A DNA stretch of 64,000 nt, from positions 124,501 to 188,500 of the forward strand of contig NZ_AP026683.1 in the NCBI RefSeq assembly GCF_025997995.1, in the 5' to 3' direction. The translations under genes were made by a program, and so were the position numbers. Origin of the DNA: Sediminibacterium sp. TEGAF015 (GTDB lineage: Bacteria > Bacteroidota > Bacteroidia > Chitinophagales > Chitinophagaceae). The notes below the pieces were generated by a model, which made no database searches, was not told the DNA's origin, and saw only the letters and a program-made list of their open reading frames with translations. Below, piece after piece: positions 54,403 to 63,261 of this stretch. Numbering within the stretch: position 1 is the stretch's first letter; each line of letters begins with the position of its first letter.

Positions 54403-55233
54403 TTAGGATGGGTGTACAGTTGATGATTTTAATTTCCAAAGCTGACCTTCATACAGAAAGGGCTTGAACTGGATATAGTATTTGTCGTGGTCTACAATAA
54501 AGTCATAAACTAAATCATAGCGCTCCTCCATGAATGTATAAAATTTCTTTTTATTGTAAAACCAGCAAGTATATGAAGCAGGGGTTCCGTAATAAATTGG
54601 GGGAACATGCTGAATGGCAATTCTATCCCTTTCTTCATCGTTAAAAGCTATATAGTCAATATATAAATACTTTACGCCGCTTAGAGCAATCTGATCAAGG
54701 AGTTCGTAGGTTTTTTCGATATACTGTATTACTCCTGAAAAAATAACAATGTCTGGTTTGTGATGTTGCAGACATTCTTCCAAAGAATAATAAAAATGAA
54801 GGCGCTCATGTTCAAATTCTTTTCTTCCAGCTTCAACATAATTGGGTTGTTCTACAATACACCAATGTAAATTATGAACAGATTGTAAATGGTGTCTCTT
54901 ATGGTTGTAAGTTGTGCCCAACGAACCGCCAAAATCCAGGACAGTCAGGTTGCAACTGTTTTCAGCAGCAACAGTTAGCAGCGTAGCTAACATGCTGAAA
55001 TTCATTTTAGGTTTATCGTATACTATGCCATCCCGCTCGTAGACAACTTCTCCACTAACTACTTTGCGAGTTGTTTCCTTTATTTTTTCAAGAATGTTTT
55101 GCTCATTATATCCACTGGCAATTTTATTGGCAGCTTCAAAACTTGCATAATCTCCTTTCCAGCCATATTTAAAGCTATACCAATAAAGGGTCTTGAAAAT
55201 TGGTGGAACAAATTGTTTTATCAGGTAATGCAT
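54403..55233 (-). CDS. TIGR04325 family methyltransferase
   Basis: A 276-residue protein matching TIGR04325, a methyltransferase family often found with polysaccharide or lipid genes. The N-terminus KTLYWYSFKYGWKGDYASFE, the SAM motif VLDFGGSLGTTY near residue 98 and DIVIFSGVIQYIEKTYELLD are characteristic. No other polysaccharide gene is nearby. The start codon sits inside a near-perfect 13-base inverted repeat (55225-55261), so its translation may be structure-controlled. It lies 80 bases after ggt in the same direction. Confidence 0.85.
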   Translation of the reverse strand: MHYLIKQFVPPIFKTLYWYSFKYGWKGDYASFEAANKIASGYNEQNILEKIKETTRKVVSGEVVYERDGIVYDKPKMNFSMLATLLTVAAENSCNLTVLDFGGSLGTTYNHKRHHLQSVHNLHWCIVEQPNYVEAGRKEFEHERLHFYYSLEECLQHHKPDIVIFSGVIQYIEKTYELLDQIALSGVKYLYIDYIAFNDEERDRIAIQHVPPIYYGTPASYTCWFYNKKKFYTFMEERYDLVYDFIVDHDKYYIQFKPFLYEGQLWKLKSSTVHPS

Positions 55234-55261
55234 AATACTCTGTAAAAATATTATGCGTTAC
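55225..55261 (-). promoter_or_regulatory. Inverted repeat covering the start codon of the TIGR04325 gene
   Basis: GTAATGCATAATA (55225-55237) and TATTATGCGTTAC (55249-55261) match at 12 of 13 positions with an 11-base loop. The ATG start codon (55233-55231) is inside the first arm, so an RNA hairpin could hide it; alternatively it is a DNA-binding site. No T-run follows, so it is not a terminator of ggt. Confidence 0.5.
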
Positions 55262-55313
55262 TGAAACCTAAGAGATAATTATATAACTGGTAGTTGTTAA
55301 CTCTTCCTAATCT

Positions 55314-57035
55314 TTAATATCCTGCCACAGAATCATCCCCACGCTTATCTGCTGCAGTTTCCCTAATTTTATTGGGTAATATTCGAATCCCATCTGTTCT
55401 TCCAATGCTTGACCGGTCTTTAAGCAGGTACCCCATTTTCTGCAATGCATCTTTGGTTTTACTATTGAATCCGGTTTCAATCATTACTTCATCAGGCAAC
55501 CATTGGTGATGAAATTTAGGTGCGTCAATAGCGTCGCCCAGGGTTTTATTAAAATCTATTACATTGATTAATGCCTGATAAACAGAAGTTGGAATGGTTG
55601 TACCTCCGGGAGTTCCTATGACGATATATGGTTTTTTGTTTTTTAATACCATGGTAGGGGTCATTGAACTAAGCATTCTTTTGCCAGGCACAATAGCGTT
55701 TGCTTCTCCACCCACAGCTCCAAACATATTGGGTACGCCGGGTTTTACACTGAAATCATCCATTTCATTATTCAAAAGAAATCCGGCACCCCCAACGACA
55801 ACTTTTGATCCATAACTCCCGTTTAAAGTTGTAGTAACAGCTACCATATTTCCAGCGGCATCAACTACGCTTAAATGAGTGGTTTCCTCACTTTCATGAA
55901 TAACACCAGCATTTACTTCCTTGCTGCTGCCTGCTTTGTCTGCTGCATAATCACTCATACGCTGCTGTAAATACTGTTCACTTATTAAAGTCTTGACCGG
56001 TACTTTCCAGAAATCAGGATCACCCATATGTTCAGCACGATCAGCAAAAGCTCTTCTTTCAGCTTCTATCATTAATTGAACGGACTCTGGGGTTTGAAAT
56101 CCCATTTTACTCATGGGATATTTTTCTACCATCTTCATCATCTGCGCCAATAAGATTCCTCCACTGCTGGGGGGAGCAAAACTGACAATTTCGTTTCCTC
56201 TGTAATTAAAAACAATCGGCTCTCTAAGTTTCGCAGTATAATTTTTTAAATCAGCGTGAGTGATAATGCCTCTGCCTCTTTCCATTTCGGCAGTAATCAA
56301 ATCTGCTGTTTTGCCACCGTAAAATCCCATGGCACCTTCTTTCTGAATTCTTTCCAAAGTATGGGCAAGATCTTTTTGGATAAGTGTGTCACCTACTTTC
56401 CATCGGGTTGGTTTATAAAAAGCGGTTGGTTGTGTACTAAAACGGGCAATGGCATCTTTAACACTGCTGATGCTTGCTGCTTCTTTTTCTGTTAGCACAA
56501 ATCCCTTGGCCGCAATGTCAATGGCTGGTTGAATTAATTCTGCAAAAGGTAATTTTGCATAGGAATGTGTAGCAAATAATCCTGCAACTGTACCTGGAAT
56601 ACCTGATGCCAGATGCCCATTCTGAGATAAGTTTAACTGGGCATTTCCATTTTTATCCAAATACATATCTCTGGATGCTTTTTCAGGTGCAGATTCTCTG
56701 TAGTCAATGCCAATAAGTTCTCCGTTGGTTTTACGTGCTAGTAAAAACCCTCCGCCTCCGAGGTTGCCTGCGTTGGGAAAAACTACAGCCAATACAAGTT
56801 GAGTTGCAATGGCTGCATCAAAAGCATTGCCTCCTTTTTTCATAATGGCTGCGCCAACCATGCTTGCCAATGGATGTGCACTACTAACAGCAGCTTGTTT
56901 AAAATTGCCCCTTTTTACTACTGTATAGTTAAAAGGGTCTACTTCTTTGTTGGGGCCAACAATCGAAGGTATCTGTTGTGCGTTGGCTATCACAAATGAT
57001 CCCAGAAGAATAAATACGGATAAATACTTTCTCAT
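55314..57035 (-). CDS. ggt: Gamma-glutamyltransferase
   Basis: An exported 573-residue Ntn-hydrolase that cleaves gamma-glutamyl bonds of glutathione and related peptides. After the signal peptide (about 1-19), the autoprocessing and nucleophile threonine lies in EETTHLSVVDAAGNM near residue 382. LNNEMDDFSVKPG and SSMTPTMVLKNKKP are conserved active-site and oxyanion features. The two chains would form on self-cleavage. It is divergent from the M14 peptidase gene, with only about 70 bases between starts. Confidence 0.94.
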   Translation of the reverse strand: MRKYLSVFILLGSFVIANAQQIPSIVGPNKEVDPFNYTVVKRGNFKQAAVSSAHPLASMVGAAIMKKGGNAFDAAIATQLVLAVVFPNAGNLGGGGFLLARKTNGELIGIDYRESAPEKASRDMYLDKNGNAQLNLSQNGHLASGIPGTVAGLFATHSYAKLPFAELIQPAIDIAAKGFVLTEKEAASISSVKDAIARFSTQPTAFYKPTRWKVGDTLIQKDLAHTLERIQKEGAMGFYGGKTADLITAEMERGRGIITHADLKNYTAKLREPIVFNYRGNEIVSFAPPSSGGILLAQMMKMVEKYPMSKMGFQTPESVQLMIEAERRAFADRAEHMGDPDFWKVPVKTLISEQYLQQRMSDYAADKAGSSKEVNAGVIHESEETTHLSVVDAAGNMVAVTTTLNGSYGSKVVVGGAGFLLNNEMDDFSVKPGVPNMFGAVGGEANAIVPGKRMLSSMTPTMVLKNKKPYIVIGTPGGTTIPTSVYQALINVIDFNKTLGDAIDAPKFHHQWLPDEVMIETGFNSKTKDALQKMGYLLKDRSSIGRTDGIRILPNKIRETAADKRGDDSVAGY

Positions 57036-57104
57036 AGTACAATTTACAATTTTATGGGGTTTTATTTCCCATTATTCCTACTTTCATGCTTCATTTTTAA
57101 ACTT

Positions 57105-59597
57105 ATGAAGAAATTATTATTTGGACTAGTTTGTTTGAGTTTTTCTCTACTATCGGAAGCGCAGTCTGTTCTCAGCCCTGAACAATTTTTGGGTTACAAA
57201 GTGGGGACCCGTTTTACCCGACACCACCGTATTGTTGAATATGTTAAGTCTGTTGCAGCTGCAAGGCCCGATATGGTTAAATTGGAAAAGTATGGTGAAA
57301 CCAATGAAGGGCGAGAATTAATGCTGGCGTTTGTAAGCACTCAGGAAAACATTCAGCAACTGGAACAAATCCGCATCAATAATTTAAGAATGGCTGGCCT
57401 GGCTAAGGATAAAGCTGCACCTGCAGTGGAAAATGCACCTGCTATTGTATGGTTAAGTTATAATGTACATGGTAATGAAGCTTCTTCTTCAGAAGCTTTT
57501 CTCTTAACTATTCATGCATTAACGGATCCCAATAATAAAGCGACCAAAGAATGGTTAAAAAATACCATAGTTGTAATGGATCCCTGCATCAATCCGGATG
57601 GAAGAGACCGTTATATTAATTGGTACAATTCTGTTGTTGGGAAGCACTACAATGCAGACCCTTCATCCAGAGAGCATGCTGAACCCTGGCCAGGAGGAAG
57701 AAGTAATCATTATAATTTTGATTTGAACAGAGACTGGGCCTGGCAAACACAGGTAGAAACCCAGCAAAGAATAAAAAAGTATCATGAATGGATGCCACAG
57801 GTGCATGTAGATTACCACGAACAAGGCTTTAATGAACCCTATTACTTTGCGCCAGCAGCAGAACCATTGCATGAAGTCATTACTCCATGGCAGCGTGATT
57901 TTCAAGTTATGATTGGCAGAAATCATGCAAAATATTTTGACCAGAATAATTGGTTGTTTTTTACTAAAGAAAGATTTGATTTACTATATCCAAGTTATGG
58001 CGATACCTATCCGGTTTACAATGGCGCTATTGGTATGACGTATGAGCAAGGGGGTATACGGGCCGGATTAGGAATATTAAATGAAGACAATGATACACTC
58101 ACTTTAGTAGACAGAGCTGCACACCATTTTACCACCGGATTGTCTACAATTGAAATTGCCTCTAAAAACAAAAGCAGATTACTGACTGAGTTTAAACAGT
58201 TTTTTGATGATAGCAGGGCTGGTAAGATTGGTGAGTATAAGACATATGTTTTCACAGCAAAAGATGAAAACAAAATAGCTGCCCTTAAAAAATTATTGAG
58301 TCAGAATGGTATTGAGTATGGAGTCTTAACAAATAAGAATTTCCGTGGGTTCAATTATTTTACTGGCAAAGACGATGCCTTCAATGATGAGGGGAACCAT
58401 ATTGCAGTAAGTTCTTATCAACCAAGAGCAGTAATGGCAAAGGTATTACTTGAGCCAAGAACCATTGTTACTGATTCCAATACCTATGATATTACAGCAT
58501 GGGCTGCTGCATATGCTTATGGAATTAAAGGGTATGCAGTAAAAGAAAGATTGGTAGTTAATCCAGAAAACAGTTCCGCTGTTTCTATTTCCCCGATAAA
58601 TAGTAATTATGGTGCCTTGGTACCTTATACCTCTTTTAATAGTGCTAAAGTTTTGGCGTATTTGCTAAAGCATGGCGTGAAAGTTCGCTTTGTTGAAAAA
58701 CCATTCACCTATAAAGGCAAGAGCTACGATAGGGGCACGCTGCTGGTATTAAAAACAAGTAATCCACCCGAATGGCAATCTGTATTGAATACTGCATGTA
58801 AACAATTTAATGTTCAGGCTGATGGGGTAGAAACCGGGTATATGGATAAGGGTGCAGACTTTGGTTCTCCTGATATCAAAAATATTTCAGCCACTCCTAA
58901 AGTGGCCATGTTGACCGGAGAGCAAACTTCCTCTCTGGCAGCAGGAGAAGTTTGGCATTATTTTGATAAAATTCTGGAATATCCTGTAACCCTGCTTAAT
59001 GCAGTTGATGTAGCCAGATATAATTTTAAAAATTACGATGTACTGGTTATCCCAGATGGCAATTACCGTGTATTAAATGATAAATCTGTATCCGATAAAT
59101 TAAAGGATTTTGTTCGAGGTGGTGGAAAGATTGTAGCAATGGAGAATGCAATGGCAAGCATGAGCAGAGGAGATTGGGGTATTAAATTAAAGGAAGGGAA
59201 AGCGGATGAATCTGCCGACTCAAATAAAAAATACGGAGACCGTGAAAAAGATTATTTAACCAATTCTATTCCTGGAGCAATTTATAAAGTTGATTTAGAT
59301 AATACGCATCCTTTGGGTTTTGGGTATCCTGATTTTTATTATACACTTAAGCAGGATGGCAATGTATATGAATATATGAAGGATGGATGGAATGTTGGCA
59401 CTATCAAAAAAGACGCATATGTTACCGGTTTTGTCGGAGCTAAATTGAAGCCAGGAATTAAAGATGGAATGCTTTTCGGAGTTCAGGATATGGGTGCTGG
59501 TACGGTAGTGTATATTGCTGAAGATCCATTGTTCAGAAACTTCTGGGAGAATGGTTATTTGCTAATTGCTAATGCGGTATTTCTGGCAGGAAAATAA
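57105..59597 (+). CDS. Secreted M14 family zinc carboxypeptidase
   Basis: An 830-residue exported peptidase from the ATG at 57105, which gives a signal peptide MKKLLFGLVCLSFSLLSEAQ; an in-frame ATG at 57054 would bury it. The zinc motif YNVHGNEASSSEA has H and E near residues 121-124, and INPDGRDRY near 163 matches the substrate-binding NPDGR region; HVDYHEQGF near 232 supplies the third zinc ligand. The rest (about 400-830) is a large C-terminal part of unassigned function. A shared terminator follows. Confidence 0.9.
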   Translation: MKKLLFGLVCLSFSLLSEAQSVLSPEQFLGYKVGTRFTRHHRIVEYVKSVAAARPDMVKLEKYGETNEGRELMLAFVSTQENIQQLEQIRINNLRMAGLAKDKAAPAVENAPAIVWLSYNVHGNEASSSEAFLLTIHALTDPNNKATKEWLKNTIVVMDPCINPDGRDRYINWYNSVVGKHYNADPSSREHAEPWPGGRSNHYNFDLNRDWAWQTQVETQQRIKKYHEWMPQVHVDYHEQGFNEPYYFAPAAEPLHEVITPWQRDFQVMIGRNHAKYFDQNNWLFFTKERFDLLYPSYGDTYPVYNGAIGMTYEQGGIRAGLGILNEDNDTLTLVDRAAHHFTTGLSTIEIASKNKSRLLTEFKQFFDDSRAGKIGEYKTYVFTAKDENKIAALKKLLSQNGIEYGVLTNKNFRGFNYFTGKDDAFNDEGNHIAVSSYQPRAVMAKVLLEPRTIVTDSNTYDITAWAAAYAYGIKGYAVKERLVVNPENSSAVSISPINSNYGALVPYTSFNSAKVLAYLLKHGVKVRFVEKPFTYKGKSYDRGTLLVLKTSNPPEWQSVLNTACKQFNVQADGVETGYMDKGADFGSPDIKNISATPKVAMLTGEQTSSLAAGEVWHYFDKILEYPVTLLNAVDVARYNFKNYDVLVIPDGNYRVLNDKSVSDKLKDFVRGGGKIVAMENAMASMSRGDWGIKLKEGKADESADSNKKYGDREKDYLTNSIPGAIYKVDLDNTHPLGFGYPDFYYTLKQDGNVYEYMKDGWNVGTIKKDAYVTGFVGAKLKPGIKDGMLFGVQDMGAGTVVYIAEDPLFRNFWENGYLLIANAVFLAGK

Positions 59598-59622
59598 ACT
59601 TACATTCATTTGAATCTATATA

Positions 59623-59657
59623 AAAAAAGGGTAAGCACTGTGCTTACCCTTTTTAGT
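59623..59657. terminator. Bidirectional terminator between M14 and TonB receptor genes
   Basis: AAAAAGGGTAAGCA and TGCTTACCCTTTTT form a 14-pair stem with a very short loop, with A-run on one side and T-run on the other, serving both convergent genes. Confidence 0.9.
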
Positions 59658-59679
59658 ATTTGTGTAAATCATTTCAACA

Positions 59680-62085
59680 TTACAGTTTAATATTTAGTGC
59701 CATCATAAAATTTCTACCAGCCATCGGGTAATAGAAATTTTCTGTAATTGCAGAACCACCGGCTACATAACTGAATGTATAACCATTGGGCTCATATTTT
59801 TTATCGAAAATATTGTTTAGTTGAAATATCAACTGGGCTTCTTTAATCCACTTGTGCTTTATGGTATAGATGGTTCGGAAATCCTGTGTGTAAAATCCAT
59901 TCAGTTTTCTGTTTTCATTCTGGGTATTGTCTAAATACTGTTTACTTACCCATTTATTCAACAAACTGATTTCCCAGTTACTCAAAGGATTAATGTTGAT
60001 GCTTAGAGCTGATACCATAGAAGGGGAGAATGATATATCTGTATTGTTGTGAACAATTGCCAATTGGCCGCCATTATCGTAATCATCAATAAATTCTGTA
60101 AATGTTCTGATTTTGTTCCTGCTGATGCTGGTATTACCAGAAAAATTTAGCCATTGATTAATTTTAGCACCTGTCTGTATTTCAATACCTGCTCTGTAGC
60201 TATTAGGAATATTGGTTCTGGTATAAGCCCCTACATCGTTGATTTCACCTGTAAGTGCCAATTGATTATTGTATTTCATGTAGTAAGCTGTAATGCCAAA
60301 CGAATATTTGGTAGTCTTTTTTTCAATTCCCAATTCCCAATCGTGAAGAGTCTCGTACGTTGGCTGACTGTTAATTCCTGCCTGAAAATCGTCCCTGTTC
60401 GGCTCTTTTCTTGCAACAGCATAACTTAAATAGGATTGCCATCCCATGGCATTGTAAACAATTCCTGCTTTAGGATTAAAAAAGCCGAAACTTCTGTTAA
60501 CGCTTAATGTTGGATTGTCACTGAATCCATTCATTCTGTGTTTTACCCATCTGTATTGCAGGTCTGTAAAAACAGAAAGTTGACTGGTAATATTGGATTG
60601 CCATTTGGCATAGATGTTCGCATCTTTTTTAAGTGCGGGTAAATCATAATAACGATAATTGGCAGGCACGGTACCAATAGCTATGAATGGGATTGTTCCA
60701 AAATGAACTCCATCATAAGTAGACCATCCTCCACCCAGCGTAAATTCCTGCTTTTCTTTTTTATACTGCAGTGAAAAAATCTGTCCGTAGAAATGGTTGT
60801 CCAGCCAACGTTGTCTTACCAGGTCTGTTCTAGACAATGTATTGCCGCCTATTACTGGATTGGTTAATCCATAACGGGAGAATCGCTGATCAGCCTTGTA
60901 TTCCTCGTAATATCCCTTTCCTCTGGTATAAAATAATGCGGTATTAAAAGACCAATTATTATTCAATACCGTATTGTAAAATAATTGGTAATGAGTTTGG
61001 GTGTAATTGTCAGTCTGGTTTTCATAGGGAGTACCAGCTTTCTCCGTTCCGGCAGGATTATTTGTTCTGTCTGTTTTTAGTAAACTTTCTGCTACACCGT
61101 ACCAGGCCTGGTAGGTTTTTTCTTTACCAGAAAATACATTCAGTCTGAGGGAAGATTTTTTATTTAAATAAGCAGTACTAAAATAAAAAGATCTGAGATT
61201 ACTACTCGCGCGATCTATGTAACCGTCACTGGCAATTCTGCTAAGTCTGGCATCAAAAGTGAAATGATTGCCAATTAAACCTGTTCCAAACTTAAGTGTA
61301 TTTTTTATTGTATTGAAAGAACCAACACTATTGTTGATTTCAGTATAGGCATTACTGTTGAATTCATTGGTAGACATATTTAGTGTAGCCCCAAATGAAC
61401 TGGCACCATTTGAAGATGTACCTGCCCCTCTTTGAATTTGAATACTGTTAACTGAAGAGGCGAAATCGGGAAGATTTACAAAAAATGTTCCCATACTTTC
61501 TGCATCATTATAAGGAATGCCATTTAATGTAACATTAATTCTGGTGGCATCGGTTCCTCTGATCCTGATACCCGTATATCCCACACCATTACCTGCATCT
61601 GCATTTATTACAACTGAAGGTGTTTGATTTAGTAGGAAGGGTATATCTGTTCCCAGGTTTGTTTTTTCAATAGCTGCTTTATTCAGATTGGTTTTGGTAA
61701 AAGGCGCCCTATCTGCTGCACGAATGGCTTTTACTTCCAATGGCTGTAAAAACAGAGGGATAGGTGTCAATTCAAAAATAATTTCGCTTTTGTTGATTTT
61801 CTGCGCGCTCATTTGTGTTAACGCATTTGCCCCGATTCGCAAGTTGTTATAGCCTAAACTACTGATGTTAATCCCTTGTTTTGCATTAGTTGGGATGGTG
61901 AATTGACCTTGCTCATTGGCGATGATTTGTTGGTTCCCCCAACTGATAATTGCTCCTGTAACGGGTTGGAGACTTCCTTTTTCAACTACTTTACCCATTT
62001 GATTCTGGGTTTTGGGACTTTGCTGTGCAATAGCCAAAAGGCTAATAAATACAAGCAAGGTTGTTCCCATGATTTTTTTCTTCAT
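59680..62085 (-). CDS. TonB-dependent receptor, probable thiamine-related outer-membrane importer
   Basis: An 801-residue outer-membrane barrel receptor. The signal peptide covers about residues 1-20, then a carboxypeptidase-regulatory-like domain (about 28-110), the plug (about 125-240, with GIRIRGTDATRINVTLNGIP and IQIQRGAGTSSNGASSFGAT) and a 22-strand barrel ending in NFMMALNIKL. The gene lies directly behind a TPP riboswitch, so a thiamine, thiamine-phosphate or precursor substrate is inferred; the sequence alone does not show the ligand. No PnuT or thiamine kinase gene is adjacent, unlike the usual thiamine operons in Bacteroides. Confidence 0.9.
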   Translation of the reverse strand: MKKKIMGTTLLVFISLLAIAQQSPKTQNQMGKVVEKGSLQPVTGAIISWGNQQIIANEQGQFTIPTNAKQGINISSLGYNNLRIGANALTQMSAQKINKSEIIFELTPIPLFLQPLEVKAIRAADRAPFTKTNLNKAAIEKTNLGTDIPFLLNQTPSVVINADAGNGVGYTGIRIRGTDATRINVTLNGIPYNDAESMGTFFVNLPDFASSVNSIQIQRGAGTSSNGASSFGATLNMSTNEFNSNAYTEINNSVGSFNTIKNTLKFGTGLIGNHFTFDARLSRIASDGYIDRASSNLRSFYFSTAYLNKKSSLRLNVFSGKEKTYQAWYGVAESLLKTDRTNNPAGTEKAGTPYENQTDNYTQTHYQLFYNTVLNNNWSFNTALFYTRGKGYYEEYKADQRFSRYGLTNPVIGGNTLSRTDLVRQRWLDNHFYGQIFSLQYKKEKQEFTLGGGWSTYDGVHFGTIPFIAIGTVPANYRYYDLPALKKDANIYAKWQSNITSQLSVFTDLQYRWVKHRMNGFSDNPTLSVNRSFGFFNPKAGIVYNAMGWQSYLSYAVARKEPNRDDFQAGINSQPTYETLHDWELGIEKKTTKYSFGITAYYMKYNNQLALTGEINDVGAYTRTNIPNSYRAGIEIQTGAKINQWLNFSGNTSISRNKIRTFTEFIDDYDNGGQLAIVHNNTDISFSPSMVSALSININPLSNWEISLLNKWVSKQYLDNTQNENRKLNGFYTQDFRTIYTIKHKWIKEAQLIFQLNNIFDKKYEPNGYTFSYVAGGSAITENFYYPMAGRNFMMALNIKL

Positions 62086-62105
62086 TGCATGAATGATTTA
62101 AATGT

Positions 62106-62123
62106 AAAAAAATGGGAACAGGG
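62106..62123 (-). promoter_or_regulatory. Candidate expression platform of the TPP riboswitch
   Basis: In the RNA, CCCTGTTC (62123-62116) is fully complementary to GAACAGGG of the aptamer (62185-62178) and is followed by CCA and a run of seven U (62112-62106). Pairing would disrupt the aptamer and might form a terminator-like stem. The direction of control is not clear from sequence. Confidence 0.45.
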
Positions 62124-62157
62124 AAATGCAATAGGAGAGGTAGTACAGTAAATTTCA

Positions 62158-62238
62158 CCTTCCCTTCGCAGGAATTACCCTGTTCAGGTTCAACGGGTAT
62201 TTCTCAGCCAAAGCAAATGCTTGAGCACCCCGAGGACG
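62158..62238 (-). promoter_or_regulatory. TPP (thiamine pyrophosphate) riboswitch
   Basis: On the minus strand all conserved parts of the THI element appear in order: CGGGGTGC (62232-62225), a P3 hairpin with arms CAAGC and GCTTTG, GCTGAGA (62208-62202), TGAACCTGA (62192-62184) and GGTAATTCCTGCGAAGGGAA. The boundaries are approximate. It lies about 70 bases before the TonB receptor ATG and should lower expression when thiamine pyrophosphate is abundant. Confidence 0.95.
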
Positions 62239-62315
62239 CCGTAAAAGTAAATCAATCTTTTTTAAATTGGATGTAACTTTTAACTTGTTGAATCGTTTTA
62301 CTCAAAATGGCAGTA

Positions 62316-63044
62316 ATGAAAAAACATTTATTATTCCTTATTGGACTTTGCTGGGCTTTTATGGCTTTTTCACAAGAAGAAAAAAAGCTGGTATTCGACG
62401 CAAATGCTCAAGCCAGGTCTGTGGGAGCATTCTCAGGAATTGAGATATCCGGTGCAATCAGTTTGTATTTATCCCAAGGGAAGGAATCGGCTGTGGCGGT
62501 AAGTGCCGGAGATGCAGATTTACTGGAGAAGATAAAAACAGAAGTTAGAAACAATGTGTTGTATATATATCTGGAAACCAAGGGTATGAGTTGGAAAAAG
62601 TGGGGGAACACCGGAATTAAAGCCTATGTTACTTTTGAAGATTTATCCAGCTTGGAGGCTTCCGGCGCATGCAATATTAAGACAGCAGGTACTGTGAAAT
62701 TGGATGAACTGAAAATTCAGTTGTCTGGCGCATCTGATTTTACAGGAGAAGTAGATCTTGGAAATTTAAGAATTGATTTAAGTGGTGCTTCTCAGGCCAA
62801 TCTGAAAGGGAAAGCTGAAAAGACACAGATGATTGCCAGTGGAGCAAGTTCTATTAAGTCATTTGATTTAGTAAGTAATTATTGTAAAATTGATGCTAGT
62901 GGGGCTTCTTCCATCCGCATACATGTAGCAAAGGAAATAAGCGCGGAAGCCAGCGGGGCCAGCAGTATTCAATACAAAGGAGAAGCTATTATCAAAGATT
63001 TCAGCAGCAGTGGCGCATCTTCCGTTAAAAGAAAGAATGACTAA
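62316..63044 (+). CDS. DUF2807 (head GIN) exported protein
   Basis: A 242-residue exported protein from the ATG at 62316 (signal peptide MKKHLLFLIGLCWAFMAFSQ; an upstream ATG at 62307 adds only three residues). The mature part is a DUF2807 or head-GIN beta-helix domain: FSGIEISGAISLYLSQGKES near 40 followed by rung-like repeats with SGA, such as LEASGACNIKTAG, IQLSGASDFTG, IDLSGASQANLK and ASGASSIR. This family is widespread in Bacteroidota, without settled function. It is divergent from the TPP-riboswitch gene. Confidence 0.9.
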   Translation: MKKHLLFLIGLCWAFMAFSQEEKKLVFDANAQARSVGAFSGIEISGAISLYLSQGKESAVAVSAGDADLLEKIKTEVRNNVLYIYLETKGMSWKKWGNTGIKAYVTFEDLSSLEASGACNIKTAGTVKLDELKIQLSGASDFTGEVDLGNLRIDLSGASQANLKGKAEKTQMIASGASSIKSFDLVSNYCKIDASGASSIRIHVAKEISAEASGASSIQYKGEAIIKDFSSSGASSVKRKND

Positions 63045-63057
63045 TTTTTAAATATTA

Positions 63058-63089
63058 TTTGGAAAAAGACTTGCAATAATGTAATTTTG
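63058..63089 (+). promoter_or_regulatory. Initiator tRNA promoter
   Basis: TTTG (63058-63061), a 20-base spacer, then TAATTTTG (63082-63089). A full match to the Bacteroidota housekeeping consensus, ending 13 bases before the tRNA. Confidence 0.85.
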
Positions 63090-63102
63090 CAATCCATTAC
63101 AT

Positions 63103-63174
<72 letters not shown>

Positions 63175-63179
63175 CAGCT

Positions 63180-63205
63180 CAAAGGCCCTTTTGGGGCCTT
63201 TTTTC
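63180..63205 (+). terminator. Terminator after initiator tRNA
   Basis: AAAGGCCC (63181-63188) and GGGCCTTT (63194-63201) with a five-base loop and T-run, 6 bases after the tRNA. Confidence 0.88.
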
Positions 63206-63261
63206 GTTAAAGTACCCAAAGCCGGACAAAATTTTGGCTGAATAATAAGTAAATTCAAAAG

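Noticed and set aside
57054..57104. An upstream ATG for the M14 peptidase
   Set aside because: It would place a second hydrophobic segment before the standard signal peptide that begins at 57105.
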